NCBI RefSeq assembly: GCF_918797505.1
Contig: NC_092799.1
Coordinates: 28,780,597-28,844,596 of the forward strand
Reading direction: 5' to 3'
DNA length: 64,000 nucleotides
From: Bemisia tabaci
Lineage: Eukaryota; Arthropoda; Insecta; Hemiptera; Aleyrodidae
Under the pieces are notes generated by a model. It worked only from the letters and a program-made list of their open reading frames with translations. It was not told the origin of the DNA and made no database searches. Positions within the stretch are counted from its first letter, which is position 1. Every line of letters begins with the position of its first letter. This document shows positions 50,891 through 63,009 of this stretch, piece after piece. A program made the translations under genes and the position numbers.

Positions 50891-53800
50891 TTATTCAGTG
50901 GGTTCTTCTATGGGAACGAGTGGTTCTTCGGTGAGAAGTAAACCATGCTCCCAGAAATCAGTGAGCAGCTGAAGCTGTAACACAAAAAAGAGAACATTCA
51001 TTAAAAAAACTCATTGCTCAAAATGAACTTTTTCACTTTTTGGTGGGTTTTTCCAAGAAATTGGTTGCATAATTTCTTGTTACCTATATACTGCACCTAT
51101 TTCTGATCTTATCCAATGAAAAGAAAAAATAAAACACAAAAAGAGCTAGGATACAAGATAGACCATAACTTGTCAAATCACAGATATGCATTTCTGAAGG
51201 ATGTGCAGAAACTTTATCGAAACAAGTTGACTGATATCATGGATTAGAATGCTGCGTTAGTTGAGAGATTCGCTGCCAGCAAAATTTGATAATTTTTATA
51301 CACCATGTTCCATTTAGCCTCCTAAGTTTTAGAACCGAAATACTTCCTTTGTTCTGATACCGACTTCCAGAAAATTGAGGCTGAAAAGTGAATTTTCCAG
51401 CCCTTGAGCACTAGTTGAAACACAGTATCTCATGGAATTCTGGCACCGTTGCTGTACTGCACTAGTAAGTAGGTGGCTTTATTCCTTTATCAATGCAGGG
51501 TTTCCGCAATTCCTTCATTTTCCAATTTTCTGACTTTTCTGTGATTCCAAAGTTTCTAAATTCTCTGAATTTTTCAACCTTTTCCAAAAACTTAGAACAA
51601 AACTGCTACTTAGATTTTTTTCTGTGCTAATATGCTAACTCGCAAAATTCCCTGATTTTCTCCCATGAATTTTCTCAGTTTCAATGGTTTGTTTGGGTCG
51701 CTGTGCATTTTCTGGCTTTGTAGGTTTTCAAGACCGCCAGACGCCCTTCAGAGATGTCGACCTTCTTTTATCACGTACCCAAAAGGATCTTTGACTTCGC
51801 TACTCAGTTGCAGAAAACTGAGATAGTCATAATGTTGATGCACTAATTTGCCTCCTCCTCAAATGTTAACAGATCAAATGAATCGGGATGAGCAAAAACC
51901 GCTTATATCCATTTTTCCAGTCTTCAGTTTTTTTGAGTTGATAATACTTTTCGGAGTTGGATGCAACCATGAAAGTGGCGTTAATACTCGTCTTTGGGTT
52001 ACCTTAATCCCGAAACGAGTCCTTTCATCACTTGTATGGTTGTATCAACTCTTTAAAAGTATTATCAACTCAAAAATAAATTTATGGTTGTATCAACTCT
52101 TTAAAAGTATTATCAACTCAAAAAAGAAAGACTGGAAAAATGGGCGTTAGCAATTTTCGCACGTCCCGATTCAAAGAGTTGTATCTTATTACCGGATACA
52201 ACAGTGCAGATTATATGGTTTTAAACAAAAATGAAAATAAATTGACAATATGGACACTATATGTACTTACTATTTCGTCCTCATTTGAATGGCCTAAATC
52301 TTCAATTTTCACAAACTTTGGGTAGCTTTTAATGAGCGATATTACACAACCAACTAGAGAATCAGGGACAACTAAAAATTGAGGGTCATTTCCATGGTAT
52401 TCTAAGGAATTTTCTAGGGTGTAATATAATCGAGCTTCCAATTCACGTAAACCAGTTTCCTCATCAGGCTCACTTTCCTCTTGTACCAACCTGAAAAAAT
52501 CAAAACCAGATAAACATATTTATTAACATGCTATAAAAAAAGGGAAAAGCCGCTGAATACATTATAGTGATAGGAGATTCCCTCCTTCGAAGTAAAAAAT
52601 AATACTCAAGATTTTTAAAATAAAACAATATATTTAGACAGAAATTCCTGAACTCTCAATTTTGAACACTTCAATAAATAACAATCACATTGAGTTCAAA
52701 AATTGCCTCGCTTCAAGTTAGATTAAAGTAACCTTTTTTTTTGTGCCCTTTTTCTTAAAACATGCACCGTTATAAAACATTACCAGGAAAATTTTAATTT
52801 TAATTTATAAATAAAATTAAAATTTTTTGGGATCCTAATCCCTTCATTTACATACGGTCACACTTGAAAACCATTATAACTGCATATTACATACATGCAT
52901 GAAAGTCGCTCCTACAATGCACTCTGGCGCTTGGCGACACCCGAACCCCATGTGCCTACCTTCCCAAAGATTATCAGACAACTGACAACGCAACGTCTCC
53001 TCTTCAACGCCCAGCTGTCATTCCTTCATAGAACGTCCCTGTCGCCTTTTTTTAGGCGGTACCCAATCCAAAACTTGTTTGAGCAACCTCTCTTCCAACA
53101 TTCTTTGCCCAAGTCCATAACTCACTAACTGCCTGAGCATGACGCAATGCATGATATCACTTCCAACCTTCATCTCTTGGCAAATTCTTTTATCACAGAC
53201 ACTGCCCTGTCTTGAGATGCCTGCAGTCCCCCAAAAGTCCATTTTAGTTGCCCTTCTCATATCTTCCGTTCGCTTTGTTAAAAGCCACACTTCACTACCA
53301 TAGAGCACAATATTTTTCACAATGCCCACCACTGTGAGAGGTAACTCAATATTGAACTTTAAAAATGTAAGCTTTTGTTATAAAGTAAAAAAATCATAGA
53401 AATAAATTTGCCTTACCGACAGCAATGACGGCGAATAAATTTAATACTCGAACTTGGGTCTAGCTGAACTCGATTAATAACATGACCTTCATGAGTCATA
53501 CGCAAACCAGAATCCACAGTGCAGCTTAATTCCTCTGAAAAACAAAGAAACTTTCATTTAGAAAAAATTGATAAGGTGGTCCAACTATAGAATTACTGCA
53601 GGTAAGAAGAATTTCTTCTCCCTTGAAATTCAGCACATTTTCATTCCAAGAATTTCGTGAGAATTTTTGAAAAAGATGTTATTTACCACATTTCAACATA
53701 CAGTGTCAACAAGTTGAAAATGATGTATAGCTGCAAAGCATGAAATTTGAGACAAATCATCAAAATTTCAGACCTACAAGGAAATGAATGGTATGTTAAT

Positions 53801-56800
53801 AATCAAACTTATGGAGCACATGAAGGAGTCAATTTTGGTTAAAATTGTCCGAAATTTCAGTTTTTCATAGATAAATTTTTGAGTTTTGTAGGGATGATGT
53901 ATTCGAGATTCATGTAGCATTTTCTGAGACCCCCAAAAAAAGATGCACAGCTAGCAAAACAACTGTTCTTCTAGGATAAATGATACTTGTACGTAAAAAT
54001 ATATTGAAAAGAGCGAACTGCATTTTTCCAAAATAAGAAGATAGATTTTTGAAGTATTGAGAATGACTACGAACAAATTGCGGTTCCATACATAAAATGT
54101 TCAGGTAGTCAGTCATTAAGTAGCATTTTGCAGAGTCATATTGAAAAAAGTCTTTGAATTGCGATTTTACTGTATCGGACGGCTCAAATTATGTTCATAG
54201 ATCGTAAAAGCTTGGTTCTTGCCATGTTCTGATTTGAACCACAATATATCTTTAATACTTTACCAGTCATGGATCTTCAAGATTTGCAACACGACAATCT
54301 TACAGAACACAGCAGGGTATTTTTTTACAGGCTTGGATTTTTTTAGGGTACAGTGTCCTCCTTATGGTAAAAAAATTGCTGAATATTCGAGACCACCTAA
54401 GTTACAGAGAATCTGGCTATTTCTGTGTGAGAATTTTTTACCTAATGTCAGCACAGGCGGTAGCGCATCATGCATGAACGAAGTTGCTACGCTATCCACT
54501 GCTGAGTCAAGATCTATATAATCAACTACTCGGTGGAGCAATGATTTTACATGCTCTATAAGCTGACGTTTCTCGTCAGAGGTCTCCCCACTTTGAGCAA
54601 AGCCGAACTGATTGATCATATTTAATGGAAGGCCTTTCCGCAACTCAATGTCCGATTTTATAGCTGAATGCAATGCTACAGGTAGTGCCTGAAACAAGAA
54701 ATGATTATATTGAGTAAATTTCTACTTTTCGTTAATTCTATATACCACACTAAGCTTAGAATTTATGAGCCTATTATCTCAGTCTGACATGCAGGTAATT
54801 TTTAAAATTACAAACTGAAGTCCCCATACCCATTGCAGTTCTTGAAGAAAAATTCATATTACGGGTTTGCTTCTCAATTTATTTTGGAAACCATGGTTTG
54901 TTTAAAACTTATCTCACGACTCACCCCTACTATTATTAGCAAGTTCTTTTGGTTCCTGGATTATTTTTTTCCTTTCCATAGCAATTTCAAACACAATACG
55001 ATTTACGTATGTTTAAATACTGACTACAGAATTGAGTCAACTGGATTCTGAAGCTTCTTGATATTTTACCTACAACAAGGAGTATTTTTGTACTCAGACC
55101 AAGAGTTGACGCGACTGCTTTCACTATTGAGGGATAACAAGAGCGAACGGTGTTTTCAATGGACCCAGGCTAAAAAATTGTCTTCTCGGTTATGGTTTGC
55201 AATTAGACTTGATTCCTAGTTCCTCAATTTATGTTTGCTACAGTGGCTGCGCACTTTTTATACGTATTATGAGCATTTATGCAAGTGAACACGAGAGTGA
55301 CTTACTTTTTCTAGAAGATCTGCAAAAGAGTTGCGCTGATACACAGATATTGTGACATGCAGAGAATGATAATCAGGATCAGTGCAACCTTGATGGATGT
55401 AACCTCTGGGAAAATACAACATATCTCCTGCTTTTAAAGTCACTTCCATGACCGGTTCATCTAGTTCCTCTTCTGTTAAGTTTCTACTTGAAAATCTAGG
55501 TAACTCCTCAGCTGGTAACCTGAGCAAGAATATTTTAAAAGCATGCAAAAATAGGAAACATCGGTGGAACAACAGGAAACAACAATATAAAACATAGGAG
55601 AAAAGTTTTTAAGATATTTTGCAATGCAGGTGTAGACTTTGTTGATTCATGAACTGCATAAAAGGGAATTATCCCCATCAGACCATTTCAACATCTTAAA
55701 ATAATAGAATAAAAACTGGGCTGCCTTGTATGGATTCGAAAATTTTAAGATACTCTGAAACAACTGAGGGAAAAATAAAATATTGGAAGCTAGTGGTATA
55801 TTTAGGTATATTCCAGACAAATACTTGGTTGGTTTTTTTTTTACAATTTCCAATGAGTAAAACTTATTGCTAACAAAAGCGCACCGAGTGCAAATCAATT
55901 TTATTGTTTTTGGTGTAGAATTTTGCTGACCAACCACACAACGAACCGACTTCTTGTTTCTTGAAAAACCCAGTTTCTTGTAGCTGAATAATGCCTGATT
56001 AAGTTTTAAGAAAGTTGAGAGGACAAAGCACATTTCACATAACTTATTCGTTGCTAAGTGCAACATAGGCCGAACATCTGAAATAAAAGGATCTACAGGT
56101 TGATGTTTTTGATATTTTTGCTTTTGCAACCTTTTAGGAGTGAAGCAATTGAATTTTCTAGTAGAATTGAGTCTTTAAAAAGACAGTTAATCATCATCTT
56201 ATTTTTAGTAAAAATGGAGAAAATCAAGTATGATAGAGGGAAGGTTTGAGGCTTTCTGCATCCTAATTCTCAATCAACCCTGCTTTTCAGGATGCTAAAC
56301 TGCTCTGCCTTTGCTGTCCAGGTAAGACATGCATATTACAAGGGAAAAAAATATTATCATCTGAGTGAGTGCTTACCTTGGTTTGTACACTTTCCATTTC
56401 TTCTGTCCTTCGATTTGAAGAATGAAAGCCTCTATATCATCAAAATGAGGTGCAAAACCCTGAGAGTCTGGTGGTGTCAAATATGCATTTGCACCAACAA
56501 AACAACCAAAATATTCCTGCATCATAGCGTTGACAGTGTGTAAGTTTTTGCAATATGTTTGCGGATTCAGAAGACGAATGCTGCACTTATTTTCGTAAAA
56601 ATCCCAAACAACATGCGGCAGTGCTCTTCCGACTGAGTTATGCGTTTCTCGTTCCCCGTTCGTATATGATGTTACATCTAAATTTTTTCCAAAGATGATA
56701 CTGTTGTTACGCAACATTTCATCAATTTGTGGAGTACTCAAGAGAGCTGAATAGTAATCTGGCGTTTTTCGGCAGACAAAAACAGGTTCTTTTTCCCAAG

Positions 56801-58664
56801 TTTTACTGAAACAGGGAAGAAAACAATGTGATATTATGACCGCAATGGCAATCAATTGAAATGAAAAAAAGATTATTCTTGAGGTTTCTACTACTAAAGA
56901 GGGTGAAACCACTATGGGCCTCCCAAAGCGGTTATCATATTTTTCTTACTAATTCATTCGCGTAGTCATTTTGCATAAAATAAAATAGGTGCATTGCATA
57001 TTCCTAAATAATTTAATAATGCAGTTCTTCCAAATGTATTCCTTACTTAATAGAAGCAACTGCATCTGTCTATGGAAAATAATTTAAATTTCTAAAACAA
57101 TTATTGCTTGATTGTTTCTGCCTCAATGGTGGTAATTTTTCAACAGAGACACTCAAAATAACGATTAGTGAATTTATCTGTACTGCAATACAAAATTGTC
57201 ACAAGTTACGCAAATTTTAGAGAGTATAGAGACCTCTTCTAATAAAGAAAATTACAAAAGCTAACCGACAATCTCTCTTGGATTCAGCCATTTTTAGGGA
57301 AAAATTACCACTGGAATGTTTTGAAACTCTTTGTGATTTTTTTTCTCTGTTTGGAAAATGATCTACAAAGGTTTCATACATCAAAAGAGGTTTTGATTCT
57401 TCAACAAAATGAAACAGAGTTAGAGATTCTAGAATTCTGCAGTAATGATACAAGGCTTAAGCCATCATTATTTTATTACAGGATGGCTTTAAGATATCAA
57501 GAACACTTACGGCTCCAGTCATCCGTGCAAGTTGGTGATCAAAGAAAAGCGTCCGATTAGATTTCCCTTGACCGATGGTTATACTGCCTTTAGTCATCAA
57601 CCTGCAGGGCAGACTGGTGCACATTAGGTGCCCTAATTCTGCATGAAATTGTGACTGACAATTTGCAATTTTTTTTAAAGATGTAGGCAAAACTTTTTAA
57701 ATTAAAACTATCTTTTCTAAACATTCAGGGAAAAAAGCGTTGAATAGAAAAAAGTGTCTACCTGCGATGAGTTTGTACAGATATAATATGAAACTATAAT
57801 ACTTATTTGGAGGGTGTTTTCAGAAGGGTGTTTTCCTACTTTCACCACCAATATTTCTTTAACTGTTGAATAAGTGTCTGCTAATCAAATATGAAATTAT
57901 ATTCATAAATAATATGGTTCCTTCAACTTCATGGCACCTGATAAGGAGCTCACACGCTAATCGGACGTATTTATGCTAAAAGGAACTATGTTGCACGCAA
58001 ACCCTGTGCGCATAGTTCCTTTTAGCATAAAAACGTCCAATTGTGATACTATACTTAGCTTGATATTAATAAAAAGTTACCTCATGAAATCCTCAATAGA
58101 GAGAGGAGAAATCATCCAATTGACCACATCTTCACCAGATTTTGTACTGTCATGAGTGAAATCTGCCTTTTTGGACTTCATTTTTTGTTTTTTCTTGTCT
58201 TTAGTTGTTTGCAATTTAGCATTATCAAAGGCAACAGGTACAATTTCAAAATCATCATTGCTGTCAACAGCTTCAACATCATCATCATTCTCATCATTTT
58301 CACTTTCTAATTCATCGTTATGAATTTTCTTTTTGAGTTTGATTTTCGCATTTCCGTTCATACTTGCTTCCTCTCCTACAGCTGGAAGATCATTCTGAAA
58401 TTTGAGCTTTTTATTAGATTTATTCTTTAATTTTTTCTTTCTTTTCTTAATTTTCCCATCAGTATTTGAAGGGCCTTCACCGTTAGATAGTCCAATCAAC
58501 TCTCCTGACTCACTCACACCATTTTCGGCAAAAGAATCACCATTGACAGCTTCACTTTCTTCATACTTCTTCTTGAGTTTCCTCTTCTTCTTCTTCGATA
58601 TGTGTGTGGCAGCAGCTGGTTTCATGGCTTTGTAAGTGGCAAAGGCTGATAATGGGGTGTCCAT
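50891..58664 (-). CDS. NO66/RIOX1, JmjC ribosomal oxygenase, seven exons, 631 aa
   Basis: Fe(II)/2-oxoglutarate oxygenase of the NO66/MINA53 family. Family members hydroxylate a histidine of ribosomal protein uL2 in the nucleolus, and histone H3 demethylation is also reported. Exons, - strand order: 58664-58081, 56805-56377, 55519-55306, 54688-54442, 53534-53417, 52490-52271, 50974-50891; intron phases 2, 2, 0, 1, 2, 0, all GT-AG. Residues 1-190 are Lys- and Asp/Glu-rich and disordered, suiting nucleolar targeting. The JmjC core has GFAPHFDDIEAF with iron ligands His315 and Asp317, and YFPRGYIHQG with His380. The C-terminal part (about 410-631) fits the dimerisation and winged-helix region. 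Length is close to human NO66. The chosen start is ATG at 58664-58662; an AG acceptor-like site 10 bases upstream suggests a 5' UTR intron. Introns hold a LINE relic, a family E hairpin and a 295 bp palindrome. Reading frame is intact throughout. Confidence 0.95.
51879..52173. repeat. Palindrome with a duplicated arm segment, NO66 intron 6
   Basis: The left arm TGAATCGGGATGAGCAAAAA then CCATTTTTCCAGTCTTCAG pairs with the right arm, AGACTGGAAAAATGGGCGTT then TTTTCGCACGTCCCGATTCA. On the right, the segment TGGTTGTATCAACTCTTTAA then AAGTATTATCAACTC is present twice in tandem (from 52037 and 52085) while the left arm has it once. It ends about 100 bp from the exon 6 donor at 52270. Confidence 0.85.
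52895..53332 (-). pseudogene. Relic of a non-LTR retrotransposon reverse transcriptase C-terminus
   Basis: The - strand frame 53332-53018 encodes a segment containing LYGSEVWLLTKR, GISRQGSV, LLKQVLDW and PPKKRRQGR. This is the established pattern of the region after the reverse transcriptase core in many arthropod LINEs (LLYGSExWxLTKR ... GxSRxDR ... VLEWxPPxKRRRGRP). Traces continue to about 52895. The reverse transcriptase catalytic box and the endonuclease are absent, so this is a short dead fragment. It lies inside NO66 intron 5, in the same orientation as the host gene. Confidence 0.75.
57961..58039. repeat. Family E hairpin, 79 bp, in NO66 intron 1
   Basis: GGACGTATTTATGCTAAAAG then GAACTATG pairs with CATAGTTCCTTTTAGCATAA then AAACGTCC with one mismatch. 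The loop TTGCACGCAAACCCTGTGCG has its own short stem. It starts 41 bases downstream of the exon 1 donor in gene orientation. Size and pairing resemble a small-RNA precursor, but a copy at 22169-22239 shows it is dispersed. Confidence 0.85.
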
Positions 58665-58680
58665 GATCTTCAACCTAAAA

Positions 58681-60270
58681 AGAACAAAATGCTTGAATTA
58701 TTTGTAGTGGGTGTCAAGAATTTACAATCAAGGATTGACAGCTAGAAGCTAGAATGGATCATAGTGAGCACAGGGGTGGATACATCTATACTGCTTTAGA
58801 AGAATGAGAAAAAACTTTCTTCAATATTTGGGGGCAAGCATAAAATCAATTATTATCATAGGAGCGTTTAAGGTGAATCCAGGCTTCGAACTTCGCGATT
58901 TGGCCACCATGTCGCGCTGCTCAGAATAGCCGTATATATTTGCCAAAATAATAAAAACCGTAATACTTATTCAAGATTGGGGATCTAGGGGATATAGCAA
59001 CATACTTGAGGAACACTCAGTAAAAAATCTTCTCAAAATTCCCCAAAATAACGTTGTAACTACGGCGGAAAGTAATCCCTTTGTGACAATGGGAAAGAGA
59101 GAGACAGAATACAAAGGATGCGGTTGAGCACTCGGCTGCCGCCACTGAGCTGAAGGTTTCAGCCATACTTTCTCTGTGCTTGTAATTCTAATTGCCAATA
59201 TTTTTGGCTCAAAAAATCATCTATAGCTTGTGGATCTGCTTTTTGTGATTTGAACAATATTATCTCAGTAATCGTGGAAGGAAAGTGAAATTCTCAGTGG
59301 TGACTGGTGGCGCTACCTCTAATCTTGAATTATCCCTAATCGAACCCTAGATTCACCTTAATATCAATAGGGGCAACTATTACTGTCGTTCTGAGCTACT
59401 ACCTATAGAGAGACATGGTCGGACATAGACAAAAAGCAAATGTCTGTGGTCCTCTCATTTAGTTCATAAATTTGAAATTGAGGAGTGATGGCAGAAAAAA
59501 ATTGTTCTTTCTCACAGATAAGATAGCGTCCCATGGTTTGAACCATGTGTAGAAAGAAACGTTTTCATCGTTCACTAACTAGTAGGGTACCTGCTTTGCC
59601 CCATTCTATTCTCAGCAAATTTTCTTGATGCTCCATACATTGACAGGGTTTCTCAAAGAAGGCTTTTTGGATGAGGCTACCCTCTAAAATATTATGCCTG
59701 TCCTCCCTACATTGCAACCGTTCAAACACACCGAGCCATTTGTATCTTCGACCTTTCAATGGCACTGCCAACATGTAGCTGCCACAAATAGCTGAGTTGA
59801 GTTGGATACCACCAACATGCAAGTACATTGATCAGTATCTTACTGACAAGTAATACGGTCCGAAACAAATTTATCGTTTGTGAAAAGCATCATTCAATCA
59901 TCAAGTGTCATAGCATAGCATACGACTCATTTCAGAGATACCAGTAAGAGCTAGTGAGAAAGGGGGTGAGTTTGAAGAAAAATTGCTTACGTGAGGGATA
60001 GATAATTTTGAGAACTACGAACTACAACGTTAACGATAAAAACTGAAAACTACGGACGTGTTATCTTGAGCGAATTAAGTGGACATGTGTGAATTCTAAC
60101 CTCACAATCGATATTTACCGCAATTCAACAATCACCATCCTCTTGGAAACCGTTTTGTGAAAATAAAGATGACTGTTGTGTTTTCTTCCGTGTTTTGACG
60201 GCTACACAGTCGTCTACAGTCAACAGTCACAGTGGGCTGGCTGAGCAGAGGAATGCAGTACGCAATCGTG
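58681..60270. promoter_or_regulatory. Divergent intergenic region shared by NO66 and the Ras gene
   Basis: About 1.7 kb separates the NO66 start codon (58664, - strand) from the Ras start codon (60409, + strand). No other gene is seen between them, so promoters for both, and their 5' UTR exons, should lie here. The sequence from about 60170 to 60290 is the most balanced in composition and is where I would place the Ras transcription start. On the - strand GTAAATATC after TTGCG near 60120 could be a donor for a NO66 5' UTR exon. No clear TATA box was found. Frames such as 59565-59828 (-) are not supported. Confidence 0.45.
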
Positions 60271-60364
60271 TTTCAGGTGTGTGAATTCTATCCGTGGGTG
60301 TGATTTTTCAAATCAAGAAATAATCGTAGTGATTTCTGATTTCTTCGCAGTGCCGTTTACCTCG

Positions 60365-60379
60365 ATGGACATTCAGTGA
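60365..60379 (+). promoter_or_regulatory. Short upstream open reading frame in the Ras 5' leader
   Basis: ATG GAC ATT CAG TGA, four codons, ends 29 bases before the Ras start codon. If the leader includes it, it could lower initiation at the main ATG. The main ATG has AAA before it (good context); the upstream ATG has CTCG (weak). Confidence 0.4.
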
Positions 60380-60408
60380 CAGTGAAATTTCAGCAGAATT
60401 ACTCCAAA

Positions 60409-60513
60409 ATGTCGCGTATAAGTGATCGACCATCTTACGCTCAAACATACAAGCTCGTCGTTGTAGGTGGAGGAGGTGTTGGAAAATCTGCTGTCACAAT
60501 ACAATTTATTCAG
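60409..60513 (+). CDS. Ras-like small GTPase, Ras2/Ras64B type, first coding exon (partial)
   Basis: Encodes 35 residues, MSRISDRPSYAQTYK followed by LVVVGGGGVGKSAVTIQFIQ, then a GTAAGC donor in phase 0. The P-loop GGGGVGKS is at residues 20-27, and the sequence up to QFIQ matches the Drosophila Ras64B (Ras2) and vertebrate R-Ras/M-Ras subgroup, where the next residues would be the SYFVTDYDPTIEDSY switch I region. That exon is not found in the remaining 3.5 kb, so the gene continues past the right edge. The N-terminal extension before the G domain is typical of the R-Ras group. A small 5' UTR intron at about 60277-60350 (GT..CGCAG) is possible. Membrane-associated signalling GTPase by family; the switch and CAAX regions cannot be seen. 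Confidence 0.9.
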
Positions 60514-61437
60514 GTAAGCTACCAATTTCCAATTTCTCGAAGTGTGTTTCTTCTGATTTAACACCTCAATTATTTCTCCGGAGCAGCTCGCTTATGTTTT
60601 CGCAGTGCAAATGATGTCCGTGGGTGTAACCCTGAACCCTTTGTCTGATGTATGGATTAGCTATAAATAGATGCACTTTTCATTAACTGTAAACAATTAC
60701 TTAGACATGATTGATCTTAATTTATTGAGTTAACCTCTATGTCTCTGATGGTGGTCTCATATTGATAAATGGCCTAGGAACTAGTATTGTTGAATCGTAT
60801 TCGTAGGACCGCCTGACCTTCCCCATAATATTGAAGCTTACGATCATTCCAATCAGCTACCATCAAAAATTACTCAGCTTATCTAATATAAGTTGTATTG
60901 CAAGTGTAGGAAAAATTTCTGTCCTATCAGCCGGCGTCAACTGCCAATGGCAATCTCATAACTGAAGTCAGCCCCCTGTGTGATGCCTTTAATACCTGCA
61001 CCATTCCTTTCCTTATTAAGGGACTTTAAAGGACTTAATTATCCTTACATATTAATTTTTGCAATATATTTTGGTGCTTTTATGAGTTTGCTTTGCAGTT
61101 TAACTATCTGTATGAGGTTTCACCCCTCAAATTGCTTTTTATTTGACCAGGTGCACTGTTCCGCCCACGCACCCTGATGAATCACTTGTTTCTCAACTGT
61201 TCCCTAAGTGTAGGTACCTAATAAGTCCGTTCATTTGCACTAACTTATTTTTGCAGCTGCCTTAAGGAAAGAAAGAATAAAAGATCAAAATCCAGTATAA
61301 ATTTTAGGGAACTTGCATAACTTCCTTTTTGCAAGTGCGTCCATGTACTTATCATTATCTATGAGCATGCCAACGTAATATCATTTTGGTCTGAGCTTCC
61401 CTGTAGCAATGCATTTTTTGATGTTCTAACAAAAGTT

Positions 61438-61590
61438 CTAAAGTGCAGGAAACGTGGGAAACAGAGTCCTACGGTGGAAGCTTTCTGGGTTTTAGAGTAT
61501 ATAGGATGCAAGCACACACGTTTTCACGCGCCCCACAGTAGATCGAATCAATTAGAGAGGTCGGACATAAAATTTTTGACTAAACATTTC
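61438..61590. repeat. Left arm of a long-range inverted repeat in Ras intron 1
   Basis: CTAAAGTGCAGGAAACGTGG through GGAAGCTTTCTGGGTTTTAG, AGTATATA, CACGTTTTCACGCGCCCCAC and GATCGAATCAATTAGAGAGG to GTCGGACATAAAATTTTTGA is the inverted counterpart of 63683-63833. The part from GATCGAATC onward is a family D end. Confidence 0.8.
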
Positions 61591-62726
61591 AATGTCCCTT
61601 CTGGCCTCTATACCTCTGGCCAGTATCTTTACTTTATGGCCAGTATCCATTAATCACATTCGGCTATATTACAGATTTTTTAACACCAAACCACCCCTCG
61701 TAATGGTGGTTCAGACATCCCTAAATTAATTTCGATACCCATCCCCCTCACCAGTTTTTTCACGAAAAAAACTCGAAATAAATGTCTCACCAAAATCTGA
61801 GAAAGGGCGTGGCTTCTGTTAAGTGAAAAGAAAAGGCTCTGTATTTCAAGAAACAAGATAAAGCAAGACAAAAAAAACTAGCATACGTACAAGACTTTGA
61901 AAGAAAAAAGAAGTTGAAATCCAGTATGTCCGAGTACATACTGTTACGTAACGCTGAGCTTGACACCTTTTCACCACCCTTTATCAAGCTCGGTTTCAAA
62001 ATAGCCCCCTTCCCCCTTAAGCGTTACATAATTTACGGACAACCCCAAAAGAAACATGATTTTAAGAATTAGCAACAGAGTATCGAGTTTAAATGTACAA
62101 ATGAAAATCTTCGGTATTTTTTCTTGTACTTAGGTACCTGGTGCTTCCTTCCTGAAATACCAGGTCTGGCAACTTACAATTAGATGCATGCATTTTGGCA
62201 GAGTCAACCACGAAACCATTTTAATTTTTATTCACAAAAGTTCGCTTCATCTGTGATGAGATTACCTAATCTACCCACGTCAATTTTCACAGTTATGATG
62301 ACTTTTTCGATAAATAACATTTTTTCACAATGTTGCCATCGCGTGGACCAAAATAAAACTGTTTCGTTGCGTCCAACGATAATAAAGCATCTCTATGTCT
62401 CCTTTAGTCGTGAACGGGCAACTTTAACTTGATCGTAATCGCCAGTTCGGCGGTGAAAATGATCCGAATTTTTCCAGTATACAGCGTGAAGTGTGCAGAT
62501 TTAGGTATTAAAGTTGGCAGCGTTTTGCGGTCAGCAGTTTCGAATGCGTGGATGGGACCCGATCGTGGCACACATTTTAAAGCGTGTTTTCTCCTGATTT
62601 GGTTTGTCCATGTAATCTGGTTTAAGGAAATATGCAGCTCATTATGAGAAACCGAGTTTTTTGAAACGACTCCAAAAAAATCGCTCGGGGGCGTGCTTAT
62701 GCGATAAGGACGACGGAATTCTGGTC

Positions 62727-62886
62727 CATAGGTGGATCCAGCAATTTGGCAACACCGGATTTCCTACATTTAAACCCATGTTGAATAATCGATCGGACGG
62801 AGCACCTGGCCCCTCCGGGAATCGATACCTTTCTATAGGTTTATATGAAGAAGAAACAATGTCGCTAATTTGCTAGATCCACCAAT
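62727..62886. repeat. Family H hAT-like MITE, in Ras intron 1
   Basis: It starts CATAGGTGGATCCAGC and ends GCTAGATCCACCAATG, 160 bp, with the family's TTGGCAACACCGGATTTCC and CGATACCTTTCTATAGG blocks. The flanks TTCTGGTC and GGTGGTCC share only part of an 8-bp duplication, so this copy is older than 40783-40943. Confidence 0.8.
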
Positions 62887-63009
62887 GGGTGGTCCGTTTC
62901 GCCGAATTCACTCTCAATTTACCTACGTTTTTATTTTTTGACTCCTCCACTAGGTATGAGATTTCGGAGTTTTCGATGACAGTCAGCTTCAGGTTGACCC
63001 TCAAAAGCC

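Noticed and set aside
57217..57690. Two - strand frames inside NO66 intron 1 considered as an extra NO66 exon
   Set aside because: Exon 1 (58081) joins exon 2 (56805) in phase with continuous family homology (EDFMSKTWEKEP); the intervening frames add nothing known and lack matching splice phases.
58665..58673. NO66 translation from TTG nine bases upstream of the ATG
   Set aside because: TTG is not a usual eukaryotic start and an acceptor-like AG lies one base before it; the ATG at 58664-58662 is preferred.
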